From assembly GCF_000961095.1 (NCBI RefSeq), contig NZ_CP011058.1:124001-188000 (forward strand): a stretch of DNA of 64,000 nt, written 5' to 3'. This document shows, piece by piece, positions 8,367-16,496 of the stretch. Numbering within the stretch: position 1 is the first letter of the stretch; each line of letters opens with the position of its first letter. Below the pieces are notes generated by a model. It had not been told where the DNA came from. It saw nothing but the letters and a program-made list of their open reading frames with translations, and made no database searches. A program made the position numbers and the translations under genes. Source of the DNA: Paenibacillus beijingensis. Its GTDB lineage: Bacteria > Bacillota > Bacilli > Paenibacillales > Paenibacillaceae.

Positions 8367-9290
8367 TTACTTGAGCAGACCTTGCTCGGTAAGGAACGTC
8401 TTCGCCACATCTTCCGGTTCGATCTTTTCCGGACCGTCCACTTGCCAGTTCAATCCGGCCATAACGTTATCCGTCAGCAGCGCATCCACTTTATTCAAAA
8501 TGTCGCCGACTTCGGGATGGCTTTTCAGCAGATCCCCGCGGATTTGCGGAGCGGCATGATAAGGAGGCCAAAACCGCTTATCGTCCTGCAATGAAACAAG
8601 GTTATAACCTGCGATTTGTCCGTCTGTTCCGAAGCCGATCGTAACGTCGACCTTATGGTCGGTCAATGCTTTATATTTCAACCCGATATCAAACAGTTTG
8701 GCTGATTTGAACTGGAAGCCCCCATAAGCTTTCTGAAGTCCCGGCAGTCCGTCAGCACGTTCTCCAAACTCAGGTATTAGCGCAAAATTCAATTCAGGGG
8801 CTTTAGCCGCAAGATCCGATAACGTTTTAAGCTGATATTTTTCCGCAACTTCCTTCGTAGTCACCAATACATAGGTATTGTTAAAGGGGGTTTGATTCAA
8901 TACGTCGATATTCCAGTTCTCCTTGTAACCCTTCTTCACCGCATCATAGACCGCATTCTCATCGTTCAGTACCGAGCCTTTCAAAACGTCCTGCAGAGCT
9001 GTTCCGGTATATTCCGGATATAGATCGATGTCACCGTTCTTGAGCGCCTGGAACGCAACATCCGTGCCGCCAAGATTCAGTTTACGTTCGACATTATAGC
9101 CATTGGCTTCCAAAACTTGAGCGTAAATTTCCCCGAGAATGAATTGTTCCGTAAAATTTTTCGAACCGATTTTAATGGTGGGCTTACCGCCTTCTGCCGT
9201 TTTGTTGCCGGAACTGCCGCAAGCTGCCGCTGTAATGACCAAACAAAGCATGATACCAGTAAGTGAGAGCTTTCTAAAAAGGGATTGCAT
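8367..9290 (-). CDS. quaternary-amine ABC transporter substrate-binding lipoprotein
   Basis: 307 residues. A signal peptide with a lipobox near LVITAAACGSS marks a membrane-anchored lipoprotein. The mature part begins with IKIGSKNFTEQFILGE, the hallmark of the OpuCC/ProX/YehZ receptor family, and shows DLYPEYTGTAL, also typical. These receptors bind trimethylammonium compounds in aromatic cages. It lies between the permease and ATPase genes. An ergothioneine or hercynine specificity would fit the neighbouring lyase, but the cage residues cannot be judged without a structure or an alignment. Confidence 0.92.
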   Translation of the reverse strand: MQSLFRKLSLTGIMLCLVITAAACGSSGNKTAEGGKPTIKIGSKNFTEQFILGEIYAQVLEANGYNVERKLNLGGTDVAFQALKNGDIDLYPEYTGTALQDVLKGSVLNDENAVYDAVKKGYKENWNIDVLNQTPFNNTYVLVTTKEVAEKYQLKTLSDLAAKAPELNFALIPEFGERADGLPGLQKAYGGFQFKSAKLFDIGLKYKALTDHKVDVTIGFGTDGQIAGYNLVSLQDDKRFWPPYHAAPQIRGDLLKSHPEVGDILNKVDALLTDNVMAGLNWQVDGPEKIEPEDVAKTFLTEQGLLK

Positions 9291-9331
9291 TCTTAATCTC
9301 TCCGTTTCTTTTAATTTTTATCGTTTTTTTG

Positions 9332-9976
9332 TTAACTGCCAGTTTTTTGTCTTGCAAACTTTTCAAAGCCGCCAAAAATTAAATCCCCTGTAAATGCGAT
9401 TACGCAAATCGGTATGGCTCCGGCGAGCAGCATGGATGTCTTGGAGAGCGCAATTCCGTTTACGATAAAATCTCCCAGGCCGCCTCCGCCGATAAAAGAT
9501 GCTAACGCCGCACCCGCAATGACTTCAACGAGCGCCGTCCGAATTCCGGTCAAAATAACCGGTAATGCAAGCGGAAACTCAATTTTCCAAAATATGCGAG
9601 CCGGATTCATGCCCATTCCCTGCCCCGCTTCGATGACACTTTTATCCACCTCCTTAAACGCAGTGACCGTGTTAATCAGAATGGTAGGGATGGCAAATAC
9701 AGCCAATGCAATCAGAGAAGGTAAAAATCCGACGCCGACATACGGCATAAGCAGCGCCAGCACCGCCAAGCTCGGAATAACCTTTCCAAGATACAAAACG
9801 TTTAATACGACTAAGGAGGCCCGGTTTCTTTTCGATAAATATACGCCTAAAGGTATGCTGATCAGAATGCTGGCGGATAAGGCAATGAAGCTGAGCAGCA
9901 AATGAATTTTCAGCGCTTCCTGAAATACATCTGGCTTGTCCGTAATGACCCGAAGCGTATCTTCCAAAATAGTCAA
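9332..9976 (-). CDS. quaternary-amine ABC transporter permease (second)
   Basis: 214 residues with about five or six membrane segments. The binding-protein-dependent permease loop is visible around IEAGQGMGMNPARIFWKIEFPLALPVILTG, whose EAA-type core contacts the ATPase. It starts with TTG at 9976 behind GGGGGAG. Two separate permeases are typical for OpuCB/OpuCD and YehW/YehY. It lies 13 bases downstream of the other permease gene. Confidence 0.9.
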   Translation of the reverse strand: MTILEDTLRVITDKPDVFQEALKIHLLLSFIALSASILISIPLGVYLSKRNRASLVVLNVLYLGKVIPSLAVLALLMPYVGVGFLPSLIALAVFAIPTILINTVTAFKEVDKSVIEAGQGMGMNPARIFWKIEFPLALPVILTGIRTALVEVIAGAALASFIGGGGLGDFIVNGIALSKTSMLLAGAIPICVIAFTGDLIFGGFEKFARQKTGS

Positions 9977-9989
9977 TCTTTCTCCCCCT

Positions 9990-10610
9990 TCATCTCGTTT
10001 TTAAGCTCACTTTCCATTCCAGCAATCGCAGCGATACCTCTGTCGTAACAGCCAGTATGATAACCGCGATCGTACCGGCGATGATTTTACCGGAATTGTC
10101 CTGATAAATGCCTTCAAAAATCAATTTCCCAAGTCCTCCCGCATTTATAAACGCGGCGATTGTTGCGGTACCAATCATGGAAATGGCTGCAATGCGAATA
10201 CCTGCGATAATAACCGGGAGGGCAAGAGGAACTGTAATTTTGCGGAATATTCGCCATTTATCCATTCCCATCCCTTTTGCAGCCTCGAAAATGGAAGGGT
10301 CAATCCCTTTTATTCCCGCAACCATGTTCCGCACCAAAATCATTTGGGAATACAAAATTAGCGCAATAACCGCAGGTTTGAGTCCCAAGCCGAATACGGG
10401 AATCAAAAAAGAAAACAATGCCAGACTCGGAACGGTGTAAATAATACCGAAAGTCCCAATGACCGGAGCCTGCGATTTCGCAAACTTTGAAATAACAGCC
10501 GCAATCGGCACAGCGATACACACCGATAAAAAGAGTGAAATAACAACCAATACGACATGATCAACAAACAGTCCCATTACCTTGTCCAAATTTTTAACTA
10601 AATAGTTCAT
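9990..10610 (-). CDS. quaternary-amine ABC transporter permease (first)
   Basis: 206 residues, hydrophobic, OpuCB/YehY-like. The coupling loop reads EAAKGMGMDKWRIFRKITVP and continues with the family's LALPVIIAG. AGGAGG precedes the ATG. It is the first transporter gene of the operon and follows a 167-base gap after the regulator gene that contains a plausible sigma-A promoter. With the second permease it should form the heterodimeric channel. Confidence 0.9.
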   Translation of the reverse strand: MNYLVKNLDKVMGLFVDHVVLVVISLFLSVCIAVPIAAVISKFAKSQAPVIGTFGIIYTVPSLALFSFLIPVFGLGLKPAVIALILYSQMILVRNMVAGIKGIDPSIFEAAKGMGMDKWRIFRKITVPLALPVIIAGIRIAAISMIGTATIAAFINAGGLGKLIFEGIYQDNSGKIIAGTIAVIILAVTTEVSLRLLEWKVSLKTR

Positions 10611-10725
10611 TATCAGCCTCCTGTCTCAAGTCTCAGCTTGAAAAAACTAACCTGACAACATTTCAGATAAAAATGAGCCTTATGTTTATTACCGTCACTA
10701 GCGGTGTTCATTTACCTGACATACG

Positions 10726-10754
10726 ATTATAATAATTCCTAACCTCCACACCAA
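10726..10754 (-). promoter_or_regulatory. putative sigma-A promoter of the transporter/lyase operon
   Basis: On the minus strand a -35-like TTGGTG (10749-10754) and a perfect TATAAT (10726-10731) are 17 bases apart. They lie between the AraC regulator gene and the first permease. The octamer ACCTGACA occurs at 10714-10721, near the expected start, and again at 10650-10657; these copies could be regulator sites. The -35 is weak, which fits an activator. Confidence 0.5.
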
Positions 10755-10777
10755 CAATGGGTTAAAGTTGCTTATGT

Positions 10778-11971
10778 CTAGCACAATCTTGCTTCCCGGT
10801 AGCTGCTGGGACTGCAGCTCATCATCTTCTTAAACTTTCGGGAAAAATAATTGGCATCCTGAAAACCAACCTGTATGGCGATTTGCTGTACGGTCATTTC
10901 GGTCGTTTCTAATAGAAAAGCTGATTTTTCAATACGAATTTTAGTTAAAAAATCAATACAGCTCATACCTGTTTCCTTCTTGAACAGATGCGCAAGATAA
11001 TACGCATTTACATGGCAATATTCTGCCATTTTTTTCAATGTCAGCTTTTGAGCATGGTTTTCCTTTATATATTTGATGGCAGCACGAATGATCGGTGACG
11101 CTTCAAATCCGCCGGCTTGTCCGACTTGTTTGGCAATCTCCCGCCAGTAATCACATAACTTGCTCACAAAATTGTTGTAGCGGACCGTGCCGACCAACGA
11201 TTGAATGATTCTCGCATTTTCGGATAAAATTTCCGAGGCGTCTCCCCCCATATCAACCGCCAAGCGCGACAGGGACATTATAAGATCGAGCGCTTCGGAC
11301 TTGAACATATCGACATTAAATTTGTACGAATGAGCCGCCCTTTCCAGCAATATTTTCAGATGATTTACAGATCCTTCCTCATCGCCGATCCGTACCCTTG
11401 CCAGCAATTCCATCTTTTCCTCGGGCGTAATCGGATTTGTTAATTTGGGCTCGCGCGCTGTTTCTTGATCAAATTGATAAACGATCCGATTCCCCTGAAA
11501 AAACCGGTTGACCATCGATTTCTTGGCCTCTTCATAGGAATGAAAGAGCATATATGGATTATCATAACGCGAGCCAATGCCAACTGATACGGAAAAGCCT
11601 TGCGTATCAATAATATTCTGAATTTTCCGGACGATTGACATGGGGCGTTTATCCAGGTTGAGCTGCGGATTATGTGCCTGCTGCAGTTCAAGCAGAACAG
11701 CCATAATGCCTTCTTCGGTCCATACCCATAGAAAAGGCTCTGAGATCGATTTGACTATCGCTTGGACTAATGTTCTGCCGATTTCAATTCTCCATTCAAT
11801 CGGCATCCCTACTGCAAGCTCCGGATAACGGTCGATGGAGACGACCAGAACCGTATTGGGATTTGCATCAATTTCTAGCGCTCTGCGCATATCATCGTAA
11901 GCCGCTTCATGTACGAGTGTTCCGGTAATAAGAAGTTGAGCGAACGCAGCTTGCGCAGTTTTGAATGTCAT
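10778..11971 (-). CDS. AraC-family regulator with a GGDEF-like sensory domain
   Basis: 397 residues. The last 100 form a double helix-turn-helix: LTLKKMAEYCHVNAYYLAHL, then MTVQQIAIQVGFQDANYFSR and FKKMMSCSPSSYR. The middle carries a degenerate GGDEF-like stretch (VSVGIGSRYDNPYMLFHSYEEA) as in CdaR and YesN-type regulators. I chose the ATG at 11971, 8 bases after AGAGG, over the GTG at 11980. It is just upstream of, and codirectional with, the transporter/lyase operon, so it is the likely activator. It is not a HutP or HutC homologue, which argues that this is not the standard histidine operon. Confidence 0.85.
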   Translation of the reverse strand: MTFKTAQAAFAQLLITGTLVHEAAYDDMRRALEIDANPNTVLVVSIDRYPELAVGMPIEWRIEIGRTLVQAIVKSISEPFLWVWTEEGIMAVLLELQQAHNPQLNLDKRPMSIVRKIQNIIDTQGFSVSVGIGSRYDNPYMLFHSYEEAKKSMVNRFFQGNRIVYQFDQETAREPKLTNPITPEEKMELLARVRIGDEEGSVNHLKILLERAAHSYKFNVDMFKSEALDLIMSLSRLAVDMGGDASEILSENARIIQSLVGTVRYNNFVSKLCDYWREIAKQVGQAGGFEASPIIRAAIKYIKENHAQKLTLKKMAEYCHVNAYYLAHLFKKETGMSCIDFLTKIRIEKSAFLLETTEMTVQQIAIQVGFQDANYFSRKFKKMMSCSPSSYREARLC

Positions 11972-12191
11972 AAGCCTCACCTCTTAAGCAGTTTTTGTGT
12001 GTTCATAACGGCAATATTTTATTAAAGGATGCTTTACGTAGAGTATACACAATTCAAAACAAATTCAACGGGTTTCAGAGCAGCACAAACAGACCAACGG
12101 CGTCCCGTTGGCCCAGTTACATTCCACTACTCCCCTCTGCTTGCCGCTAATACTGCAGCCTGCATATATCAGCGGTATTAGCCGGCGCCGC

Positions 12192-12826
12192 TTATTTTAC
12201 GATCGCTATCGCAAGGCCGTCGTAAGCGGGCAGCATAGCGCCCATCAGGCGCTCATCCGTCGCGATCGCCTCGTTAAAGCTCCGCATCGCCTGCACGGAT
12301 GGCCCTTCCCGCTTCGGATCGACCACCCTGCCGCGCAGCAGCGTGTTATCGGCGGCAATAACCGCGCCCGGACTTGCAAGCTCGATCGCACGCTCCAAAT
12401 AGTACGGATAGTTGCCTTTGTCGGCGTCGATAAAAAAGAAATCGAACTTCTCCCCCGCTTCCGCCAGCCGGGCCAAGCTTTCTACCGCGTCGCCGACGAT
12501 ATAATCGACGATGCCGCCGTATCCTGCGGCCGTCATATGCACCATCGCCGTCTGCGCGTAATCCTCCAGCAGCTCAAGCGATGTGAGCCGTCCGCCTTCG
12601 CCTAGCCCCCGTGCCAGACAGATGCCGCTGTAGCCCCCAAGGCGCCGATTTCCAGTATCCGTCTCGCTCCGCTCATTCGCACCAGCATCGTAAGCAGTCG
12701 GCCGTACCCGGCCGACACCGAAATTTCCGGCATCCCCTTGGCGCGGATTCCCGCTTCGACCCGCATAAGGTCGGGATCCGCCGGATGCAGCCCTTCCGTA
12801 TATTGTTCAGGTGTCGGTATCGTCAT
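12192..12826 (-). pseudogene. class I SAM O-methyltransferase, broken by a one-base frameshift
   Basis: The product resembles small cation-dependent O-methyltransferases (caffeoyl-CoA OMT/YrrM type, about 210 residues). The first part, from the ATG at 12826 behind AAAGGAGA, reaches the SAM motif ILEIGALG and then ends in a stop. The second part, in another frame, continues YSGICLARGLGEGG, then KFDFFFIDADKGNYPYY and the metal-binding AADNTLLRG. Adding one G to the run at 12634-12638 (five C on the plus strand) restores one frame. A sequencing error or slippage in this homopolymer is as likely as a true null mutation. Confidence 0.85.
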
Positions 12827-12859
12827 TTATTTTATCTCCTTTATCAGACGTTCAATCCG

Positions 12860-13020
12860 GGCGAAGCGCTGACCGTTGCGGCTAGCGCGGCTTGGCGAGC
12901 GGATTGCGCAGCCTCGCGTGCGGCTAGCCAGCTTATGCGTGCGCTTAGCGACGCTTATTCACGCGCCTAGCACGAGTAAATCGTTCGATTAGCGAAGACT
13001 ATGCTAGCGCCTAGCCACTG
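12860..13020. other. TAGC-rich degenerate repeat region
   Basis: The gap between the methyltransferase remnant and the RNA methyltransferase (12827-13210) holds at least seven near-copies of a TAGC core (GCTAGCGC, GCTAGCC, CTTAGCGA, CCTAGCAC, ATTAGCGA, GCTAGCGCC, CCTAGCC) in about 160 bases. No reading frame or fixed spacing is apparent. No other signal was seen in this gap. Confidence 0.5.
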
Positions 13021-13210
13021 CTAATGCATGCACATGGCGCGGCTTTTGGCTGCGTCTCGCCCGGGTCATATGTAGTCTCTGTGATTCAGCTCTGACAGAC
13101 TCCCTGCAGCGCCGCCGCCTTGTGTAAGCTCCCGGGTTATCCTATACTTGATTGTATGATTTTCACCGGGGAGTTACAACCGCCGGAATGAAGCGGATGG
13201 AGTGAACGAT

Positions 13211-14353
13211 GTGCAGCAATTGGAATTGATCGCGACTTCGCCAATGGGGCTTGAAGCCGTCGTGGCGCGGGAGCTGAAACAATTAGGATATGAGAATGTA
13301 AAGACGGAGAACGGACGGGTCACTTTTTTCGGCGGACCGCAGGACATATGCCGGACTAATCTGTGGCTTCGCACCTCGGACAGAGTGCTTGTGAAGATGG
13401 GCCAATTCAAAGCGACGACATTTGAGGAGCTGTTTGAAGGCACGAAGGCGCTCGACTGGCCGGACTGGATACCGGGAGATGCAGAATTCCCGGTGGAAGG
13501 ACGGTCGCACAAGTCACAGCTTTCCAGCGTCCCGGCCTGCCAGAGCATCGTCAAGAAAGCGGTCGTGGAAAAAATGAAGGAGCGCTACGGCACCGAATGG
13601 TTTCCCGAAGACGGCGCACGCTTCGTGATTGAAGTCTCGCTGCTGAACGATACGGCGCTGCTTACGCTTGATACGACAGGTCCGAGCCTGCATAAGCGCG
13701 GCTACCGCAAGCTGGTTACGGAAGCGCCGCTGAAGGAAACGATGGCCGCGGCGATGGTGCTGCTCAGCCGCTGGCGTCCCGAACGTCCGCTGTACGATCC
13801 GTTTTGCGGATCGGGCACGATACCGATCGAGGCGGCCATGATCGGCTGGAATGTGGCGCCGGGGCTGCGCCGCACGTTTAATAGCGAGCAGTGGCCTATT
13901 ATCGGCGAAGAGCTTTGGGAGCAGGCGCGCGAGGAGGCGTTTGACAGCGTGCGCGACGACATTCCGCTGCAGATCAGCGGCTCCGATATCGATCCGGAGG
14001 CGATCGATGTCGCAAATGCGGCACTGGGGAAAGCCGGCTTCGCCAAAGAGATCAAGCTGCGCGTGCTGCCCATTTCCAAAGCAAAGCCGGAAGGACGCTA
14101 CGGCTGTATCGTGACGAACCCGCCGTACGGCGAGCGGCTCGGCAACGATAAGGAAGCGGAGAAGGCGCTGCGGGAGCTCGGGTTGATGACGGCCATCCTG
14201 TCGGACTGGTCGGCATTCGCCCTCAGCCCCAACCGCTCCTTTGAACATTTCTTCGGCAAGCCATCCGATAAGAAACGGAAGCTGTTTAACGGCAGAATCG
14301 AGTGCAACCTGTTTCAATATTTAGGCCCGCTTCCGCCGCGCAGTCCCGAGTAG
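13211..14353 (+). CDS. THUMP-domain class I rRNA methyltransferase (RlmL/YpsC family)
   Basis: 380 residues. The N-terminal third is a THUMP-type RNA-binding region (LIATSPMGLEAVVARELKQL). The catalytic part has the UPF0020 hallmark YDPFCGSGTIPIEAA, the SAM-binding SGSDIDPEAIDVA and the target-binding motif TNPPYGER. Such enzymes make m2G in 23S rRNA. I chose the GTG at 13211 because GGAG lies 8 bases upstream and the product then begins like Bacillus YpsC; a GTG at 13202 overlaps the GGAG. It stands alone with a terminator about 250 bases downstream. Confidence 0.9.
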   Translation: MQQLELIATSPMGLEAVVARELKQLGYENVKTENGRVTFFGGPQDICRTNLWLRTSDRVLVKMGQFKATTFEELFEGTKALDWPDWIPGDAEFPVEGRSHKSQLSSVPACQSIVKKAVVEKMKERYGTEWFPEDGARFVIEVSLLNDTALLTLDTTGPSLHKRGYRKLVTEAPLKETMAAAMVLLSRWRPERPLYDPFCGSGTIPIEAAMIGWNVAPGLRRTFNSEQWPIIGEELWEQAREEAFDSVRDDIPLQISGSDIDPEAIDVANAALGKAGFAKEIKLRVLPISKAKPEGRYGCIVTNPPYGERLGNDKEAEKALRELGLMTAILSDWSAFALSPNRSFEHFFGKPSDKKRKLFNGRIECNLFQYLGPLPPRSPE

Positions 14354-14596
14354 AAAGCAGATAATCCGGCGATTAAGCTTTATGCGTGAATGGAGCTGTC
14401 CCGATTGGTTCGAATCGGATGAACATAGGCTTTAATAACCTAGAAACGGGGCCGTCTCATTGCAGCATTCAAACGACGGTACGATGGCGGTGGATGCATT
14501 ACTTTCGATGATCAGCTTCTCGCTAGGCGTAGGTAGAAGGAAACATCGGGTAAGATTGGACGATGTGCGTTACAAAAAGCAGAAAATAAATAAAAA

Positions 14597-14640
14597 TACG
14601 AACGAACCGGCCAAGGATAGCCCTTGATCGGTTCGTTTTT
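14597..14640 (+). terminator. rho-independent terminator
   Basis: CGAACCGGCCAAGG pairs with CCTTGATCGGTTCG, with two weak pairs, and is followed by TTTTT. A-rich sequence on the left makes it potentially bidirectional. It probably ends the RNA methyltransferase transcript. The rest of 14354-14819 contains only a small CCGATT/AATCGG palindrome and no convincing gene. Confidence 0.75.
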
Positions 14641-14819
14641 GCTTTTGAAGCTGCCCGAGTATCGCCTCGCCGAGCATTGGAGCTGCGCGCGGTGCAAAAA
14701 AATCGCATTATAGCCGATGTTCAATCCGGCTGCTGCAGCAAAAGCCGCGCCGCGAGGCAACCTTTTATGCCGATTACTGTCCTATAATTGGGACCGGAGG
14801 CCAGGCCGCAGCGGACGAG

Positions 14820-15221
14820 TTACGATTGCTGCTGCGTCGCCAGCTGCCAGCTAACGCCGAACCGGTCCTCCACCCTCCCGAACAGCGTTCCCCAAAACAT
14901 CCGTGCAAGCGGCATTTTTACACTGCCCCCTTCGGACAACGCTTCAAATGCACGTGCCGTTTCTTCGTCGCTCCCAAACTCCAGCGTCAAATCAATGCCA
15001 TTGCCCCGCTCGACCGACTCCGCATCGGCCAAGTAAAACAGCTGTCCGGCAGCTTGAAGCTGCAGATGCATGACCCGGTCCTTCATGCTTTCCGCGGCTC
15101 CCGGCATCTCGCCGAACGTCTTTACGTCGACAATCTCCCCCTGAAGTGCTGCGGCATAAAAAGCCGCCTGCTCACGAGCGTCCTCGGTGAAAATGTAAGG
15201 CCGTAAAAGTGCTGCCGCCAT
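14820..15221 (-). CDS. VOC-family (PhnB/glyoxalase-like) protein
   Basis: 133 residues of the 3-demethylubiquinone-methyltransferase-like VOC type. LRPYIFTEDAREQAAFYAAA opens the first beta-alpha-beta unit, and FWGTLFGRVEDRFGVSWQL closes the domain as in PhnB/YxeI-like proteins. I chose the ATG at 15221, 8 bases after GGGGG, giving a normal VOC length. No substrate can be inferred; no obvious partner gene is adjacent. Confidence 0.85.
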   Translation of the reverse strand: MAAALLRPYIFTEDAREQAAFYAAALQGEIVDVKTFGEMPGAAESMKDRVMHLQLQAAGQLFYLADAESVERGNGIDLTLEFGSDEETARAFEALSEGGSVKMPLARMFWGTLFGRVEDRFGVSWQLATQQQS

Positions 15222-15298
15222 AAGTAAGCCCCCTTGGAAAGGAAAAATCATCCAATATCCGAATAGAGATGTGGTCATACTCCGTACATTCAGATGAC

Positions 15299-15450
15299 AA
15301 AAAGCGGTTTTAAGCCCGCTCCTAACGCCCGATGCTTAAAACCGCTTTTCGTTTTATTATTCCGTTACCGATGCTTAAAACCGCTATTTCGTTTCACTAT
15401 TCCATTACTTGAAGCTAATAGCCGCTCTTTCATTTCATTGCTCCGTTTCT
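15299..15450. repeat. perfect 16-base inverted repeat continued as three tandem ~40-base units
   Basis: AAAAGCGGTTTTAAGC (15300-15315) pairs perfectly with GCTTAAAACCGCTTTT (15334-15349), followed by CGTTTT, so it can act as a terminator. The right arm is also the start of a tandem array: units at 15331-15369, 15370-15409 and 15410-15450 (39, 40 and 41 bases) share GAWGCTTAAAACCGCT...TTC.TTTCATTATTCCRTTAC with decay toward the third. Copies and arm sharing suggest replication slippage out of a hairpin. Confidence 0.75.
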
Positions 15451-15495
15451 TGAAGCGGATCCCGCCCGCCTGACCGGCAAGCTGCGCATTCATCC

Positions 15496-15726
15496 TTATT
15501 TCTTCTTCTTCAGAAACGTCTTCGCTTTCTGGACCGCTTCATCTTCCGTCGGGGCCGTCACATAGCGGCCGTTAATGAAAATGAACGCCTTCTTGGCGCA
15601 AGGTCCGCAGTAGGACTTGCAGCCGACGCGAATTTCCGCATCCGGATCAAGCTTCTGAAGCTTAGGCAGCATCGTCTTAATCCGGATATGTTTGCATTTA
15701 TCACAGATCCGTATATCGTTAGCCAT
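15496..15726 (-). CDS. DUF1450-family small cysteine-rich protein
   Basis: 76 residues. Cysteines occur as CDKC near the N-terminus and C..YCGPC in the middle; the latter resembles a thioredoxin-like or ferredoxin-like redox site and matches YuzB-type DUF1450 proteins. The tail is lysine-rich (KAKTFLKKKK). A role in redox or iron-sulfur handling is plausible because a HesB-like gene lies 41 bases upstream on the same strand. Function unknown. Confidence 0.75.
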   Translation of the reverse strand: MANDIRICDKCKHIRIKTMLPKLQKLDPDAEIRVGCKSYCGPCAKKAFIFINGRYVTAPTEDEAVQKAKTFLKKKK

Positions 15727-15767
15727 TATGTTCTCCCGTCTTGAGCCGGGCCACCGGTTCCCGGCTG

Positions 15768-16070
15768 TTAATGATCGCCGTGGTTGCCTTTGGACGGGTT
15801 CGTAATCAAGAAGCCCTCGTTCGGCACATACAAGTAATCGATTTTGACGCCGTCCAGAATGTCGACGCCTTTCTCCAGCAGGACGTTAATGTCCTTATCG
15901 GTAGCCACCACTTCATCCTTATCCGACGGTTCGTCGATGCCGAGACCGTAATGGGCATGGGTTCCATGAGAGTGGGTTACGTAAACACGAACCATACAGC
16001 CTGCATGTTCGGGCTTGTCCAGCTCTTCGCGAAGCTTTTTGGCTGCGTTGCGTGTAATTTTTGCGTTCAT
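15768..16070 (-). CDS. HesB/IscA-like iron-sulfur biogenesis protein
   Basis: 100 residues beginning MNAKITRNAAKKLREEL, as in the HesB/YadR/YfhF family, with the core GLGIDEP and a DYLYVPNEGFLI strand. The C-terminal CGCG pair of classical IscA is absent; only one Cys, near residue 25, is visible, and the tail is His-rich (GNHGDH). It therefore belongs to a divergent subgroup and may not carry a cluster in the IscA manner. It is codirectional with the DUF1450 gene. Confidence 0.8.
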   Translation of the reverse strand: MNAKITRNAAKKLREELDKPEHAGCMVRVYVTHSHGTHAHYGLGIDEPSDKDEVVATDKDINVLLEKGVDILDGVKIDYLYVPNEGFLITNPSKGNHGDH

Positions 16071-16185
16071 TTCAGAAATCCTCCGTTCACCTTATCTATT
16101 CGCCGGTCGAGCAAATTGTATTATAGAGACTCCATTAATATAAAAAGGACGCTCCAATCTATTTTAAAGAAATTTCCCGCAAAGT

Positions 16186-16425
16186 TCAACCGGCACCGGA
16201 GCCGTACTTTCGTTCCATTCTGCGGGTAAACCACTCGGCTACAATCATCGTCACCGCGATGTCGTCGAACGGCAGCAGAGGCAGCAAATCCGGCAGCACC
16301 CAATACAGCAGCACGGGAACGAGAAAAAGCAGCTTGTCCGCGATCGTAACGCCCGGCGCCGTTATGATTCGGTAAATACGGACAAACACATGTCTCCAGT
16401 GGCGGAGCGACAGCAGCTTGCGCAT
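16186..16425 (-). CDS. DUF1232 (YkvA-like) small membrane protein
   Basis: 79 residues. A basic N-terminus is followed by TIADKLLFLVPVLLYWVLPDLLPLLPFDDIAV; the pattern of YWVLPDLLP and DDIAV is the DUF1232 hallmark. AAAAGGGTGA precedes the ATG. Function unknown; probably membrane-bound with one or two helices. Confidence 0.8.
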   Translation of the reverse strand: MRKLLSLRHWRHVFVRIYRIITAPGVTIADKLLFLVPVLLYWVLPDLLPLLPFDDIAVTMIVAEWFTRRMERKYGSGAG

Positions 16426-16496
16426 GGATGATCACCCTTTTCGTAAGTCTTATCGTCCCTAGCCTCTCCATTATAACATAACTGCCGCCGCATCCC

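Noticed and set aside
1..11971. Ordinary histidine utilisation (hut) operon
   Set aside because: The lyase lacks the MIO triad, HutG and HutP are absent, and the importer is of the quaternary-amine type. HutU and HutI remain similar enough that the label cannot be excluded for them singly.
12093..12111. CCAACGG/CCGTTGG hairpin as terminator
   Set aside because: Short stem without a T-run on either strand; no transcript clearly ends there.
14512..14760. Small minus-strand gene
   Set aside because: No ribosome site and it runs through a terminator hairpin.
15331..15450. CRISPR-like direct repeats
   Set aside because: Units are contiguous with no unique spacers, imperfect, and only three in number.
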